From Paralithodes platypus (Eukaryota; Arthropoda; Malacostraca; Decapoda; Lithodidae), in assembly GCA_032716605.1 (NCBI GenBank), contig CM064517.1, forward strand, positions 19,102,100 through 19,166,099: a stretch of DNA of 64,000 nucleotides, read 5' to 3'. Under the pieces are notes generated by a model that searched no databases, had not been told where the DNA came from, and saw only the letters and a list, made by a program, of their open reading frames with translations. Shown piece by piece: positions 29,661 through 40,445 of this stretch (its first letter is position 1; every line of letters starts with the position of its first letter). The translations under genes and the position numbers were made by a program.

Positions 29661-29968
29661 AGCTACATCCATCCCTAAAAATATTTGTGGTATTAAAATA
29701 ATATTGAACCAAAATATCCTCTAGCCGAGGCTATATCGCCTACCTCGCAAGAGGCGTGTTTGTTTGTTTACATACGCCGCGAGTGTAGGCTCGCGTTGGG
29801 GAAAATTAAGCTTGTGCCCCCTACTGTTAAAATATAGGCCTATGAGTATTTCAATAAGTTCTGGGGGGGGGGGGGGGGAACATATTCTGTATCCCACGGC
29901 AAAAGGTTAGCGTTAGCCTATCGCCTAACAGTTATTTTTGCTAGTGGGGAGAGTTTTTAGATTGTTGT
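29661..29968. other. Unassigned stretch with a G run
   Basis: Poly-G at about 29865-29878. Nothing else recognised. Confidence 0.4.
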
Positions 29969-30300
29969 TTAACCCGCTGAGTGCCAGCCAATTTTGACGG
30001 TGTGCTTCTGCCAGTGCCAGAGTTTTTTTTTTTTTTTTTTTGGCTAAATCTATCAAGTTGGGAGAGAAAGGAAGGATAATGGTAAAAAAAACACTCCCCT
30101 TGTCCATTTTCGCCAGAAATCAGGTCCCCGATGGTCCCGAAAGTAGATGAAAAGACACTATAGACCACGGTATAGTAACATAGAAGGTAGACGCACCGAA
30201 TTCTTGAACTCATATACATAAAGGCTTCTAAAAAGCACTAAACAGACTTCTATTAATTATTTTTATTTTGTGACTTCACGCTCAACCATGGTACCGTACT

Positions 30301-30605
30301 AATTATTATGTTCCTTCCAACAACCAACTATACTCCTAAAATCGATTAATGAAATTTACAAACACATGTGGCAGTCCGTGGATTCGAATCCAGGATGCTC
30401 ACACCGAAAATCAACACCTTATGCATCGCACCACGTAGACAGTTAAAGAATGGTGGACACTGCCTACGATTTATTATGCAACTTCGAATCCTGCATATCA
30501 ATCTAAGCATGTACACACATCCCAACTGCAACTCACGTAGGCTATGCATATGTGAATGGAAAGAGCCATTAATGGGGCCTTAACCACTAGGGAAGTCCTC
30601 TCGAT
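30301..30605. repeat. 305-bp direct repeat, unit 1 (contains SINE on minus strand)
   Basis: Nearly identical to 30628-30932 (two differences seen). The minus strand includes a tRNA-like box B GGATTCGAATCC (30380-30391) and the SINE tail also found at 18424-18495. Confidence 0.92.
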
Positions 30606-30627
30606 AAATTACCCCTGAACCAATATC

Positions 30628-30932
30628 AATTATTATGTTCCTTCCAACAACCAACTATACTCCTAAAATCGATTAATGAAATTTACAAACACATGTGGCA
30701 GTCCGTGGATTCGAATCCAGGATGCTCACACCGAAAATCAACACCTTATGCATCGCACCACGAAGACAGTTAAAGAATGGTGGACACTGCCTACGATTTA
30801 TTATGCAACTTCGAATCCTGCATATCAATCTAAGCATGTACACACATCCCAACTGCAACTCACGTAGGCTATGCATATGTGAATGGAAAGAGCAATTAAT
30901 GGGGCCTTAACCACTAGGGAAGTCCTCTCGAT
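30628..30932. repeat. 305-bp direct repeat, unit 2
   Basis: Second unit, 327 bp after the first, separated by 22 unique bases. The high identity points to a recent segmental duplication inside element H. Confidence 0.92.
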
Positions 30933-31812
30933 ATAAGATATAGTTGTCGGAATGACGTTGATTATTCTATAAGCGAATATTTAGTGAAATATTCGTATAC
31001 CATCGTTTGTTAACATAGGCTCCGCTATAGTGTTCTCTCTGGCCGTCAGAGGGCACCACCGTCCGTACTCCGTTCTTCTCTCCCCACTCCCACCATTTCG
31101 CTTCGTAGAAATCTATGTTCCCTCTAGCTGGCCATATATTTATACAAATCATCTCTCCACATCCCCTAGGCCTTCATACACCCTCACACGCCATCACTGG
31201 GTGAAAGTTGATTAGTGTTAGAGGCAAACTACGTGAATTTAAAGGAAGTTAAGCAAGGGATAAACGAGAATCCGTTTAGGCCTAGCTTTTTTCCCGACCG
31301 ACGAATCGAATATCACCAACACCTTCGAAATATCTCTTCATATAAACTACACATATATCAAATAACAATGCTAACATGTAGCTTGGGTCCTACTACAATA
31401 ATATTATCGATATCAATCGACATTACTCTACATATTAGGTAATTAGGTCAACAAAAATATCATCGCATTTCCGCGGTAAAATTTGAAGCGACGTCGGCTA
31501 TATACTACCTCATAGCCGTATATCTATTCTTCAAATGCAAAAAATAACAACTTTAGCAAATAGACTAGGGTCCTGTCACACTATATATGTATATGTTTAT
31601 CCATGTCACTTTACATTTTCGGTGGAAAACGCAATATACTGATCCTGTTAGAACACCATATTTAGCTTGGGAAACGGTACAAGTCATTCAGTGACGTCAC
31701 AGAGGCCCAAACAAGTGACTGTCGTGGTTCCAATACTACCGCCATGCGTCTACCTCCTTATGTTACTATACCGTGCTATAGACTACAGAGACTTTTATGG
31801 TATCGGAATGTA

Positions 31813-32225
31813 TGGGTGGGAGGGTGGTAGGAGGGTGGTTTTGGGGTTGGTGGGGGGAAGGTAGAAGGGTAATTGACTTGTGTTACACATATGAAGCAGA
31901 TTGGTGAGGTAGTTTCGCCACCACGGATTTTCCTTTTTTTTCCTTTCTACGCTGGAAGTGGGTGGTGGGAGGTGGTTGGGGGTGTGGTGGAGGGAAGGCA
32001 GAAGGGTAAGAGACTTGTCACACAAATATGGAACCGATTGGTCCAATCGTTTTCGCCGCCACAGATTTTCCTTTTTTTCTCCTTCTGACGGGACCGACAG
32101 TCAGCGAGTGGGTGGGAGGAGGGATTTGGGATTTTTGTGGTGGGTAGCCAAAAGGGTAAGGTACATGTGGTAAAAATATGAAAGCCATAGATAGGTGCAG
32201 TCGTTTCGCTGCTACGATTTTTTTC
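31813..32225. repeat. Threefold tandem repeat, about 140-150 bp unit
   Basis: Three diverged units each contain a G-rich part, AGAAGGGTAA (31864, 32002) or AAAAGGGTAA (32151), an ACACAAATATG-like part, TTTCGCC(A/G)CCAC and a polypyrimidine run. Confidence 0.75.
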
Positions 32226-32312
32226 CGGCAAGGACGTATATATACGTCCCTGGCACTGGGCATGACAACACCCTAGGACGTATATATATGTCCCTGGCAC
32301 TCAGCGGGTTAA

Positions 32313-33053
32313 TGGGTAGGCTAAATATGCATGTCCTACTATTATCACACATCAAAACACTCAGTATTACTGAATAAGATAGTCACAAATTATTTTGCAA
32401 TATTTGAAGACAAATATGGAATCTATATGCTCTAAACATCATATGAAAATGTGTTTTAACCCTCGGCAAAACCTAATAAAAATATATGGTACTAAAATGT
32501 TTTCTTTCGTAACATGGTTGTCAATACTTTCCTATGGACGGCACCGATTCGTATACTCGTCATTTTCACTTGTCTCCCGAGGTTTATATGAAAATGTGTT
32601 TTAAGCCTCGGAGAAACCTAATATAAAAGTATGCTACTAAAATGTAATTTTCGTAACAAGGTTGTCAATACGGTAGGCCTACTTTCCTGTTATCAACGTA
32701 AAATCATAGCTGAAGATTGCAGAGTAAACACCATAGGCCTAGACTTAATTGACTTTCTCTCGCCTTCGTATTATCGACAGCCATTTTTTTTTTTTTTTTT
32801 TTTTTACTAAGTGATTAGTAACCAACCAGCGGGGGTGTGGGGGTAGCAGCCCCCACCCATAATGCTAGGATAGGTTAGGTAAGATTGTTACGTTAGGCTA
32901 ATGTCTTCAAATCATAGCCCTCCCCATTATCGGGGGTAGTGTCTCAACATCAATCGAAAATGGGGAAAATGGTTTCTCCGAGGCTTGTAATTATTTCTAA
33001 CCACTATACTGTATATTGATCAAATCTAACAGAAAAATAAAAATATCAATGGG
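32313..33053. other. Unassigned AT-rich stretch
   Basis: Contains a local duplication (ATATGAAAATGTGTTTTAA at about 32440 and 32587) and a T run at 32784-32805. The block ACCAGCGGGGGTGTGGGGG at about 32825 recurs at about 37987 after the jockey poly(A). Confidence 0.5.
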
Positions 33054-33061
33054 AAAATTAG

Positions 33062-34018
33062 GAATGCTAGACTACTCGGCCCACGGCGAGACAGCTCGGG
33101 CCTCGGCCCAGTAAAAACGAGACAGCGCGGCCCCGTGTTAATTACGAGACAACTCGGCCCATCTGCATTGAGACAGCTCGATCGATTTCTGATGATTGGT
33201 GTGTGGTATTTTTAAATACCGGTATGATGTTGTATTTTGTAAATACATGTGCTTCATTGTTTCCAGTACGACGGAAGAAATTTAATTAACCCCTTCTGTA
33301 CCGCGACGCCTTCTTAATTATACTCTAGCTATATTTAAACAATTTTGTGCAGTTTAAGAAGGATATGGGATAGTAAAAATGGTTAAGTGAGGTAGGCTAG
33401 TTCAAAGCCTATTAATTGCTGGAGGCCCTTATGAAACTAAATATAATTGTCTAATAGTAGGCCTAGTCAGATCAAAGTTAAAAAGACGTTGCCGGTACAG
33501 AAGGGGTTAATGCTTCATTCACGGTTGTTTCAACGAGTATCTGCTTCATTGTCTTCAGTACGACGAAAGAAATTTAATTAGCCTAATGCTTCATTCACGG
33601 TTGTTTCAACCAGGGCTGGGGAATTGAGAAAATATAAAAACAAAATTAGCCTAATTGCATTTAATTGGAATAGATATCAATGAATTCATGTATTCATGTA
33701 GTACGGTACTAGGTTAGGTTAGGCTAGGCTAGGCTAAGCTAGGTTAGGTTAGGGTGTTTGGTTAGGTTAATGTTTTATAGATGATTGAAGAGCTACTGAT
33801 TGGCTGAGGGAGTTACGCGTAACTCCAGAAGTTGCGCGTAGCGGTGGCGGTAAGGGGCTTCCATACACACTCTCATAAGTACGCAAGTCCAGCACCTTAC
33901 ACATTATGAATCGAGAGAACTAGCCTATGACATAGGCCTAATTATGAATCGAGAGAACTAGGCTACATGGGGCCGAGCTGTCTCAAATAGGTCTAATGGG
34001 CAGAGTCGTCCAGTCACC
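33062..34018. mobile_element. hAT-like MITE K, copy 2 (8-bp TSD)
   Basis: Inverted relative to copy 1: starts GAATGCTAGACTACTCGGCC and ends GTCGTCCAGTCACC; flanked by AAAATTAG (33054-33061 and 34020-34027; the match extends to GAAAATTAG). It has the same arrays of GAGACAGCTCGGCCC motifs near both ends and carries TTAA element I. Confidence 0.85.
33286..33510. mobile_element. Small TTAA MITE I (225 bp) nested in K copy 2
   Basis: TTAA at both ends; inverted ends CCCCTTCTGTACCG. The flanking sequence (TTCATTG...CAGTACGACGGAAGAAATTTAA) is duplicated just after it without the insertion (about 33540-33605), giving a close empty-site comparison. Confidence 0.88.
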
Positions 34019-34077
34019 GAAAATTAGTGACATGAAAATGTGAAAATTTCCAAACACTCTTACACAACTCGGTAAAA

Positions 34078-35062
34078 ATGTACCTATGGTCCCGTTAAAA
34101 TATCCTCAAGTAACCTATTAAAAATTGAAGGTCAGAAATCAGTAGGCCCTATTTACTGAGAAATAAAAGTCTTAAAATGCGCTATGTTTTACGGGAGGGT
34201 CTGTACGCCGCCACATACGCGCGGCCCCGGCCCCCGCCCACTGCCCAAAATGTACAAATATTATATTAGATTATATTGGATTAGATTAGATTAGATTAGA
34301 TTAGATTAGATTAGATTAGATTAACCTAACCTAACCTAACCTAACCCTAATATCATATAATATCATATAACATAACATTACCTGGGAAAGAGAGGGCAGG
34401 GACCCTGGCCCCCTGGGTGACCCATAGCGCATTTTAACTGTTATTTCTCAGAATCTCAGTAAATACTTATTTCCAACATTCAATTAAACATCCTACAAGT
34501 TCTAACTAGTCCCCTGAACAGTTTTTAACACCTAAAGAGCGGCCTAGGCGGTATAAAATATGTAGCCACCAGCGGGGTGTTTTTAGCCAAAATAGGGCTG
34601 TTTACGTGGTCATTTTCATGCCTAAATAAGACCCAGAGCGTAAAACAAGTATCTATCCCTGAAAGAGCATAAACAGAGCTTTCCAATGACACCATAACGA
34701 TCCTTTTATGACGGCTAGTTTTCTTGCAACAACCGCGCAACACGAGTGCAAAAAGCATGTAATTCGGTACTTTCCCCATACAATTCAGTATGTAGCGAGT
34801 GAGAGAGGGAGGGAGGAGGTGGGATTCGTGTCAGTAGGTTCGCCGCGGTGGTCTGGAGCAGTCATACGCTCGCTACTCTCCTGCCACCACTTGTCTCTCT
34901 CTCTCAGCAACATTACGTGCTGAAATTGCCACACGACCTATGTCGCGCGCCGCCAGATAGTCCAGATTTATTATACTCGACTTATGTTGCGCGCCGACAT
35001 TTAGGGGTTAATAGGTTAGGCCCTACTTGAGGATATTTTAACGGGACCATAGGTAAACATTT
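34078..35062. mobile_element. Possible foldback element with about 36-bp inverted ends
   Basis: ACCTATGGTCCCGTTAAAAT at about 34081 is repeated inverted near 35043; homology continues through ATCCTCAAGTA on both sides. The interior holds the telomere-like tract. No duplication was assigned and no coding sequence is seen. Confidence 0.5.
34266..34345. repeat. (GATTA)n then (ACCTA)n telomere-like tract
   Basis: About ten TTAGA-type units are followed at once by about five CCTAA units, so TTAGR-type pentamers point head-to-head. TTAGG is the ancestral arthropod telomere unit. Confidence 0.85.
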
Positions 35063-35557
35063 ATCCACAACTCTAAAATAGATAGGGCTATATATTAAGC
35101 AAACCACCCACCAATTTTCATGACAATTTTGAAATGCATGTTGGAATCCCTATAAACTGTACTTCATTTTTATGTAAGTTTGATAATTTGGAAAAATCGA
35201 TTAAGGGAGAAAATTAAAATTGAAAATGATGTGTAAAAAGTCTCCCATAAACGGCGGGACGCTATGTTTTTGTAGTTTGCGGCCTAATTTTGTCTGTTAA
35301 TTCACTTTATCCTTAATTGGACCCCCTATGAAGTACAACAGATTATGATGACATAAGTGACGGGTGTTTAGAGGGGGCAGAACTCCCCCTTCAACATATT
35401 ACGTGTCCCACAGTAACTTCTATTATATAAACAACCCAAGAATTTTCACAGATTTTTTAAATTTCATTTAGGATGTAATATAACCTATACTCCATGTTAA
35501 AATAAGTGTCAACCCTCGAAAAATTCTATTAAGGGAGATACAGAACCTAGAACCTGT
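35063..35557. other. Unassigned stretch
   Basis: No gene or structure recognised before the jockey-type LINE. Confidence 0.4.
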
Positions 35558-35565
35558 AACGATAT

Positions 35566-35979
35566 TTGTCCAGGGTTCCCCTCCCCATAGACGGCACACA
35601 ACACGACTCGGCGGACCTATTTCTCCCTGCCTTTCAGTCTAATTCTGATCACTGTCTGATACAGGCCACCTGTCTATCACCTACCACACCTTCCCACTCT
35701 GAACCTGTTTTGGTGACTAAATGGCATTACGATAGGGCAGACTGGGAGGGTCTTCAAGGTTTCTTTATTGATATTCCCTGGACCTCTTTCTTTTCTAATG
35801 ATGCACACTCCACCTTGAGCCACATACAAGATTTTGTAAAAATTGGAATGGAAACTTTTATTCCTCATCAAAAGTACAGTAAAAGATCTAATTCACCTAA
35901 ATGGTTTGACCATAATTGTGCTAGAGTAACTGAACAAAAAGCAATAGCCTACAATGCATACACAAGATCAAAAACATGA
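35566..35979 (+). pseudogene. Jockey-type LINE, end of endonuclease and linker
   Basis: NSDHCLIQATC (about residue 27) is the SDH motif closing an APE-type endonuclease. The linker follows with WHYDRADWEGLQGFF, PHQKYSKRSNSPKWF and CARVTEQKAIAYNAY, a pattern typical of jockey/I-type proteins. A stop 9 bases before the frame and the lack of earlier endonuclease motifs show that the element is truncated. It continues in the next frame after a one-base slip in an A run (about 35970-35974). Confidence 0.82.
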
Positions 35980-37858
35980 AGCCTTTAATTACTTTAGAAA
36001 CATCAGAAATCATGCCAAAACTGTATTAAACCTAACTAAATCAAACTTTCTCCATAAGCAGGCAAATAAACTTCTAAATAATCCAAATGATAACAAAATA
36101 TTTTGGTCTACTCTTAACTCATTCAAATCCAACTTCACTACTGCTTCATCCATTCCACCATTAAAATCTCCGACTGGCAATCTTGTAAGTGACCCACGAG
36201 GTAAAGCTAACCTTCTTGCAGATATTTTCTCCACCAACTCAACCTTAGATGACATAAATCAAGATGTCCCTGTACTTAATTTTAATTCACCTGAAATTCC
36301 CTCACTTAAGATCCACACCAGACATGTCAAAACTATTTTGCAGAATCTCTCAGTAGATAAGGCTCCTGGTCCAGATGAAATTCCTCCAATAGTACTTAAG
36401 AATTGCTCCTTGGTGCTCGCTCCTGTATTGGCAAAATTTTTCCGTCTGTGTACTCATACCTCATGCTTCCCAGTACCCTGGAAAGAAGCAAACATCCATC
36501 CAGTTCCTAAAAAAGGTGCCTCTTCAGATCCATCAAACTACAGACCAATAGCTATAACTTCCACTCTTGGCAAAGTTTTTGAAATTATATTAAATAATCA
36601 CATAATTAAGCATCTGGAGAATAATAAATTAATCAGTGATAGGCAATATGGTTTTAGACGATGTCGATCAACTGCAGACATTCTTTGCCTTCTTACGCAT
36701 CAAATCAACCAAGCTACAGACCAACATGGTGAAACACATACAATAGCACTGGATATATCAAAGGCATTTGATAGAGTCTGGCATCAATCCTTATTGTCGA
36801 AGATGTCACACTACGGCCTTGCATCATTAGTTCCACTAATTTCTTCTTATCTTCATAACAGAAAAATACGTGTAATGGTAGATGGCCTTTATTCTCAATT
36901 TCACTCAATAAATGCTGGTGTTCCCCAGGGATCAGTTTTGGCCCCAACTCTGTTCCTCATTCATATCAATGATCTCATATCTACCACTCATAATCCAATA
37001 CATTCCTACGCAGATGACTCAACACTCCACAGTTCCTTCACATTTACCAATTCTTTCACCCAACCCGATCTTATAAATTCAAAAATAAACACTGCAATTT
37101 CTCTGAACCAGGACCTTTCTAGAATTAATGAATGGGGACAAGAGAATCTAGTTTCCTTTAATGCACAGAAAACCAAGTACATTCAATTTTCTAACCGACA
37201 GAATCTCACTGACTCCCATATATTTTTTAATGATGTAAATATTCCCACTTCCCCTAGTATTGACATTCTCGGTGTAACATTAACTACTAACTTGAGCTGG
37301 ACACATTATGTTAGAAGCATTGCTAAGAATGCCTCTAAAAAACTGGGACTCCTGTACAGAGTTCGAGAATTCTTCACTGACGAGCAGTTGGCCGTAATAT
37401 ATAAAAGTCATGTGCGCTCTCAGATGGATTACTGTTCACCTCTGTGGGGTGGAAGTGGAGTGGTTGCATTGAGGCAGTTGGACAAAATTCAAAATAAAGC
37501 TATTAGATTAATCAATAACCCTGCAATCACACAGGACCTTCCTACATTAGCCATACGAAGAAACGTTGCATCCCTTGCATTATTCTACAGATATTTTCAC
37601 AGCAATTGTTCCGAGGAACTTGCTTCAATTGTGCCGCCTCTCCACATCTTTCCCCGTAGAACTAGGGCAGCTGAGAGCGCCCATGAATTTACACTTTCTC
37701 CTCCACAATGCAGAACTTCTGCTTATCAGAATTCATTTATCCCCAGAGCTACTACTCTTTGGAATTCACTTCCCTCGAATTGCTTTCCACAAACTTACAA
37801 TCAACAAATGTTTAAATCCAGTTGTTACAAACATTTTATGAATGGAGGATGCCTTTAG
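35954..37858 (+). CDS. Jockey-type LINE reverse transcriptase
   Basis: 634-residue open frame. RT blocks in order: VDKAPGPDEIPPIVL, HPVPKKGASSDPSNYRPIA, YGFRRCRSTADIL, ALDISKAFDRVWHQSL (first catalytic Asp), GVPQGSVLAPTLFLIHIND, and HSYADDSTLHSS (Asp pair near residue 352). The C-terminal region has DILGVTLTTNLSW, VIYKSHVRSQMDYCSPLWGG, AIRRNVASLALFYRYF and RATTLWNSLP. No internal stop, so the RT could be intact. The true frame enters from the preceding ORF near residue 9; the first residues are out-of-frame. Confidence 0.93.
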   Translation: MHTQDQKHEAFNYFRNIRNHAKTVLNLTKSNFLHKQANKLLNNPNDNKIFWSTLNSFKSNFTTASSIPPLKSPTGNLVSDPRGKANLLADIFSTNSTLDDINQDVPVLNFNSPEIPSLKIHTRHVKTILQNLSVDKAPGPDEIPPIVLKNCSLVLAPVLAKFFRLCTHTSCFPVPWKEANIHPVPKKGASSDPSNYRPIAITSTLGKVFEIILNNHIIKHLENNKLISDRQYGFRRCRSTADILCLLTHQINQATDQHGETHTIALDISKAFDRVWHQSLLSKMSHYGLASLVPLISSYLHNRKIRVMVDGLYSQFHSINAGVPQGSVLAPTLFLIHINDLISTTHNPIHSYADDSTLHSSFTFTNSFTQPDLINSKINTAISLNQDLSRINEWGQENLVSFNAQKTKYIQFSNRQNLTDSHIFFNDVNIPTSPSIDILGVTLTTNLSWTHYVRSIAKNASKKLGLLYRVREFFTDEQLAVIYKSHVRSQMDYCSPLWGGSGVVALRQLDKIQNKAIRLINNPAITQDLPTLAIRRNVASLALFYRYFHSNCSEELASIVPPLHIFPRRTRAAESAHEFTLSPPQCRTSAYQNSFIPRATTLWNSLPSNCFPQTYNQQMFKSSCYKHFMNGGCL

Positions 37859-37910
37859 GCACATGGACCTTTTTGTTTTATCTGTGTTTTTCCTTCCTCC
37901 ATTCATTGTC

Positions 37911-37942
<32 letters not shown>

Positions 37943-37944
<2 letters not shown>

Positions 37945-38318
37945 AACACTAGGAATTTACCTAATTTTCTATCCAATGTACTATCCAACCAGCGGGGGTG
38001 TGGGGGCGGCAGCCCCCACCCCTAATACTAGGTTAGGTTAGGTAAGGTTGGTAGGTTAGGCTAAAATCTTTAATGTTGCTTAATTGTTGGATAATGGATA
38101 ATGAGCTTACTGGTTAAGTTCATTTTCTATCCCATCATCCAACTACTTTTGCCAACTGTTTTTTTTTTTAATTTTGGGGGTTTCTTAAGTTGAAAAACAA
38201 GAAAACCTGAGCCAACTTTTTGTTGCCACTTTCTGACTTTTATGAAGCTGAAAAATCTTAAAATCCCAGCCAACTTTTGCCAAAACTTGGCTCGAGTTTT
38301 TTTCATTTTGGGGTTTTC
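37943..38318. repeat. Jockey 3' flank and tandem repeat of about 135 bp
   Basis: Bases 38171-38318 are one unit of a repeat containing TTTTGGGGTTTTCT, TTGAAAAACAAGAAAACC and GAGCCAACTTTT. Further units lie at 39566-39765, after the nested TTAA elements. Confidence 0.7.
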
Positions 38319-39565
38319 TTAACCTCTGAAGTGCGCATGGGGGTAATTAGACACCTCTCCCTGTGCGCATGTATTTGAGGTGTTTCCGTCACTAAAATAT
38401 TAATTGTACCATTAACCCGGGAGCTGCGGGGAGACTCATAAGAGTTCCCCCGGCGCACTCCGGGGAGACTCTTATGAGGGAGTGAAAAAAAAAATCAACT
38501 TTTGACATCGAAAAAAACAAAAAAATATATTTTTATTTTTTATTTTTTTATTTTTTTGTTGGCCCCTGGGCCATGCAAAATCTCAGTCCTCTACCTCCCC
38601 TCCTTTCCTCCTCTCCTTCAGTTATCACCTATTTTCCCTGTTATTCCCTTATTCTGAGGTATATTTTCGTGCTAACATTAGCAAGTTGCAAGCAGGGTGT
38701 TGTCATCACTGATGGCAAGCGAGTGCAAGAGAGAGAGAGAGTATCGATCGACTGTGTCTCAGTGGCCTTGGGGGAAATTGGCGGGAAAGCAGATTGCCTC
38801 ACCCATACATTATACAACTCGCGGGCTATATCTCCGATTTTGACCATCCAAACGCTGTTTTCACTCGTTTTATTGTTGTTGTTTCAGGTTAATACCTTTA
38901 TAATCAACCCATAATAGGCGCATATGGATAAGTATTAATGCTATTAATGGCACAATGAATATTTTAGTGACGGAAACACCTCAAATACGTCAGCACAGGG
39001 GGACGTTTCCAATTACCCCCATGCGCACTTCAGAGGTTAATAGCATTAATACTTATCCATATGCGCCTATTATGGGTTGATTATAAAGGTATTAACCTGA
39101 AACAACAATAAAACGAGTGAAAACAGCGTTTGGATGGTCAAAATCGGAGATATAGCCCGCGAGTTGTATAATGTATGGGTGAGGCAAGCTGCTTTCCCGC
39201 CAATTTCCCCCAAGGCCACTGAGACACAGTCGATCGATACTCTCTCTCTCTCTCTTGCATTCGCTTGCTATCAGTGATGACCACACCCTGCAACCGGATT
39301 TCTAATGTTAGCACGAAAATATACCTCAGAATAAGGGAATAACAGGGAAAATAGGTGATAACTGAAGGAGAGGAGGAAAGTGGGGAAGGAGGGGAGGTAG
39401 AGGACTGAGATTTTGCATGGCCAAAAAAATAAATAAATAGGCTAAATAAAAAAAAAAAAAAAAATCGATGTCAAAAGTTGATTTTTTTTTTTTCTCTGAC
39501 TCTTAAAGAGTCTCCCCGCAGTCCCGGGGGAACTCTTAAGAGTCTCCCTGCAGTTCCCGGGTTAA
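38319..39565 (-). mobile_element. TTAA family B element (outer), carrying an inverted copy of itself
   Basis: TTAACCTCTGAAGTGCGC at 38319 and CAGTTCCCGGGTTAA to 39565. Its sequence is 38319-38415 plus 39041-39565. The other part is a second B element inserted at an internal TTAA (ACCATTAATAGC). It lies in a TTAA of the 135-bp tandem repeat. Confidence 0.9.
38412..39040 (+). mobile_element. TTAA family B element (inner)
   Basis: TTAACCCGGGAGCTGCGGGG at 38412 to CAGAGGTTAA at 39040 (629 bp). Opposite orientation to the outer copy, so together they form a palindrome of more than 900 bp. Both subterminal palindromes are mutated here (CTCATAAGAG, CTCTTATGAG). Confidence 0.92.
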
Positions 39566-39765
39566 TATGAAAAACAAGAAAACCCGAGCCAACTTCTTTT
39601 TTGCACTTGCTGTCTTTTATGCAGCTGAAAAATCTTAAAATCCAAGCCAACTTTTGCCAAAACTTGGCTCGGGTTTTTTCATTTTGGGGTTTTCTCAAGT
39701 TGAAAAACAACAAAACCCGAGCCAACTTTCATCATAAAAGCCATTATATTGCCTTTTTGGTAAAT
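39566..39765. repeat. Continuation of the 135-bp tandem repeat
   Basis: Resumes right after the TTAA with ATGAAAAACAAGAAAACCCG and GAGCCAAC, then a further unit from about 39680. Confidence 0.75.
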
Positions 39766-39957
39766 CTACAGTTATACTACCCCTCCCCCACTACCTCCCC
39801 CCTTCAAAACACGCCTTTTAGCGTGTTTTTGGATGGTTCAGCAGACGCGGAAACTGGAATTTTTTTTTATTTTGATAAAATATTATCACCAACCAGATAC
39901 GAGTTTTTCAGGTAATTTGTTGTTGTTTTTTATTTTTTATTTTATATACAGTGTTGT

Positions 39958-40445
39958 TTAACCCTCTCACCACGGAAGGGCTCTTGAACGCCCATAAAAA
40001 AGCATATAACAGGTACCCGGAAGGGCTCTTGAACGCCCAGTGGTTGAAAGCCTGTGAGCTTCTTGTGCGAGGTGTCGGTCCGACGCATGTAAACAACAGC
40101 CGGCTGGACCGCCGCCCCGCATCTCCGGCCACAAGAAGGAGAGCGTCGCTTGTTCGTGTGTGCCTGTATGTTGTTGTTAAGTATCGAAAAGTGGTGTAAA
40201 GTGGCTGTTTTTGCCATAAAGTTATCTCCAATGAAATCATCATCACAAATCAACCAGTTGACTTAGAGAGCCCTACTTAACGCCATTCTACAGGTAAATA
40301 ACACAGCTACGCTTGGGGATGTGTGGGAATGTGGGAAGCAGTCAGATTAACAAATATACGGCAGCCTAGCCTAGACGTTTTTCGGCCAAAACACCCGGGT
40401 TTCGGGGAATATATATATAATACATAGCCGGGGCTGGAGGGTTAA
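39958..40445 (-). mobile_element. TTAA MITE family P, copy 3 (488 bp)
   Basis: Reverse-orientation copy of P1/P2, same length, TTAA at both ends (39958-39961 and 40442-40445). By eye only about 10-15 differences from P1. Confidence 0.92.

Larger units (their letters stand above)
29969..32312. mobile_element. Large TTAA element H (2.34 kb)
   Basis: TTAA at both ends and 15-bp perfect inverted ends CCCGCTGAGTGCCAG. The right subterminal region holds two copies of a palindrome-plus-CTGGCACT module: GGACGTATATATACGTCC at 32232-32249 and a near-copy about 46 bp further on. It has no transposase-length frame. Interior: a 305-bp duplicated block with SINE sequence and a threefold tandem repeat. piggyBac-type by its TTAA and CCC ends. 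Confidence 0.88.
35558..37942 (+). mobile_element. Jockey-type LINE, 5'-truncated, poly(A) tail
   Basis: Begins within the end of the endonuclease, runs through RT and C-terminus to a stop at 37858, and ends in a 28-base A run (37915-37942). One frameshift (overlap 35954-35979) is the only coding lesion. The fragments at 10.8 and 19.1 kb are relatives by C-terminal motifs (RRNVASLALFYRYF; WNSLP). Confidence 0.9.

Noticed and set aside
30370..30400. tRNA gene on the minus strand
   Set aside because: Part of a SINE duplicated at 30.7 kb and related to 18.4 kb; box B itself is altered.
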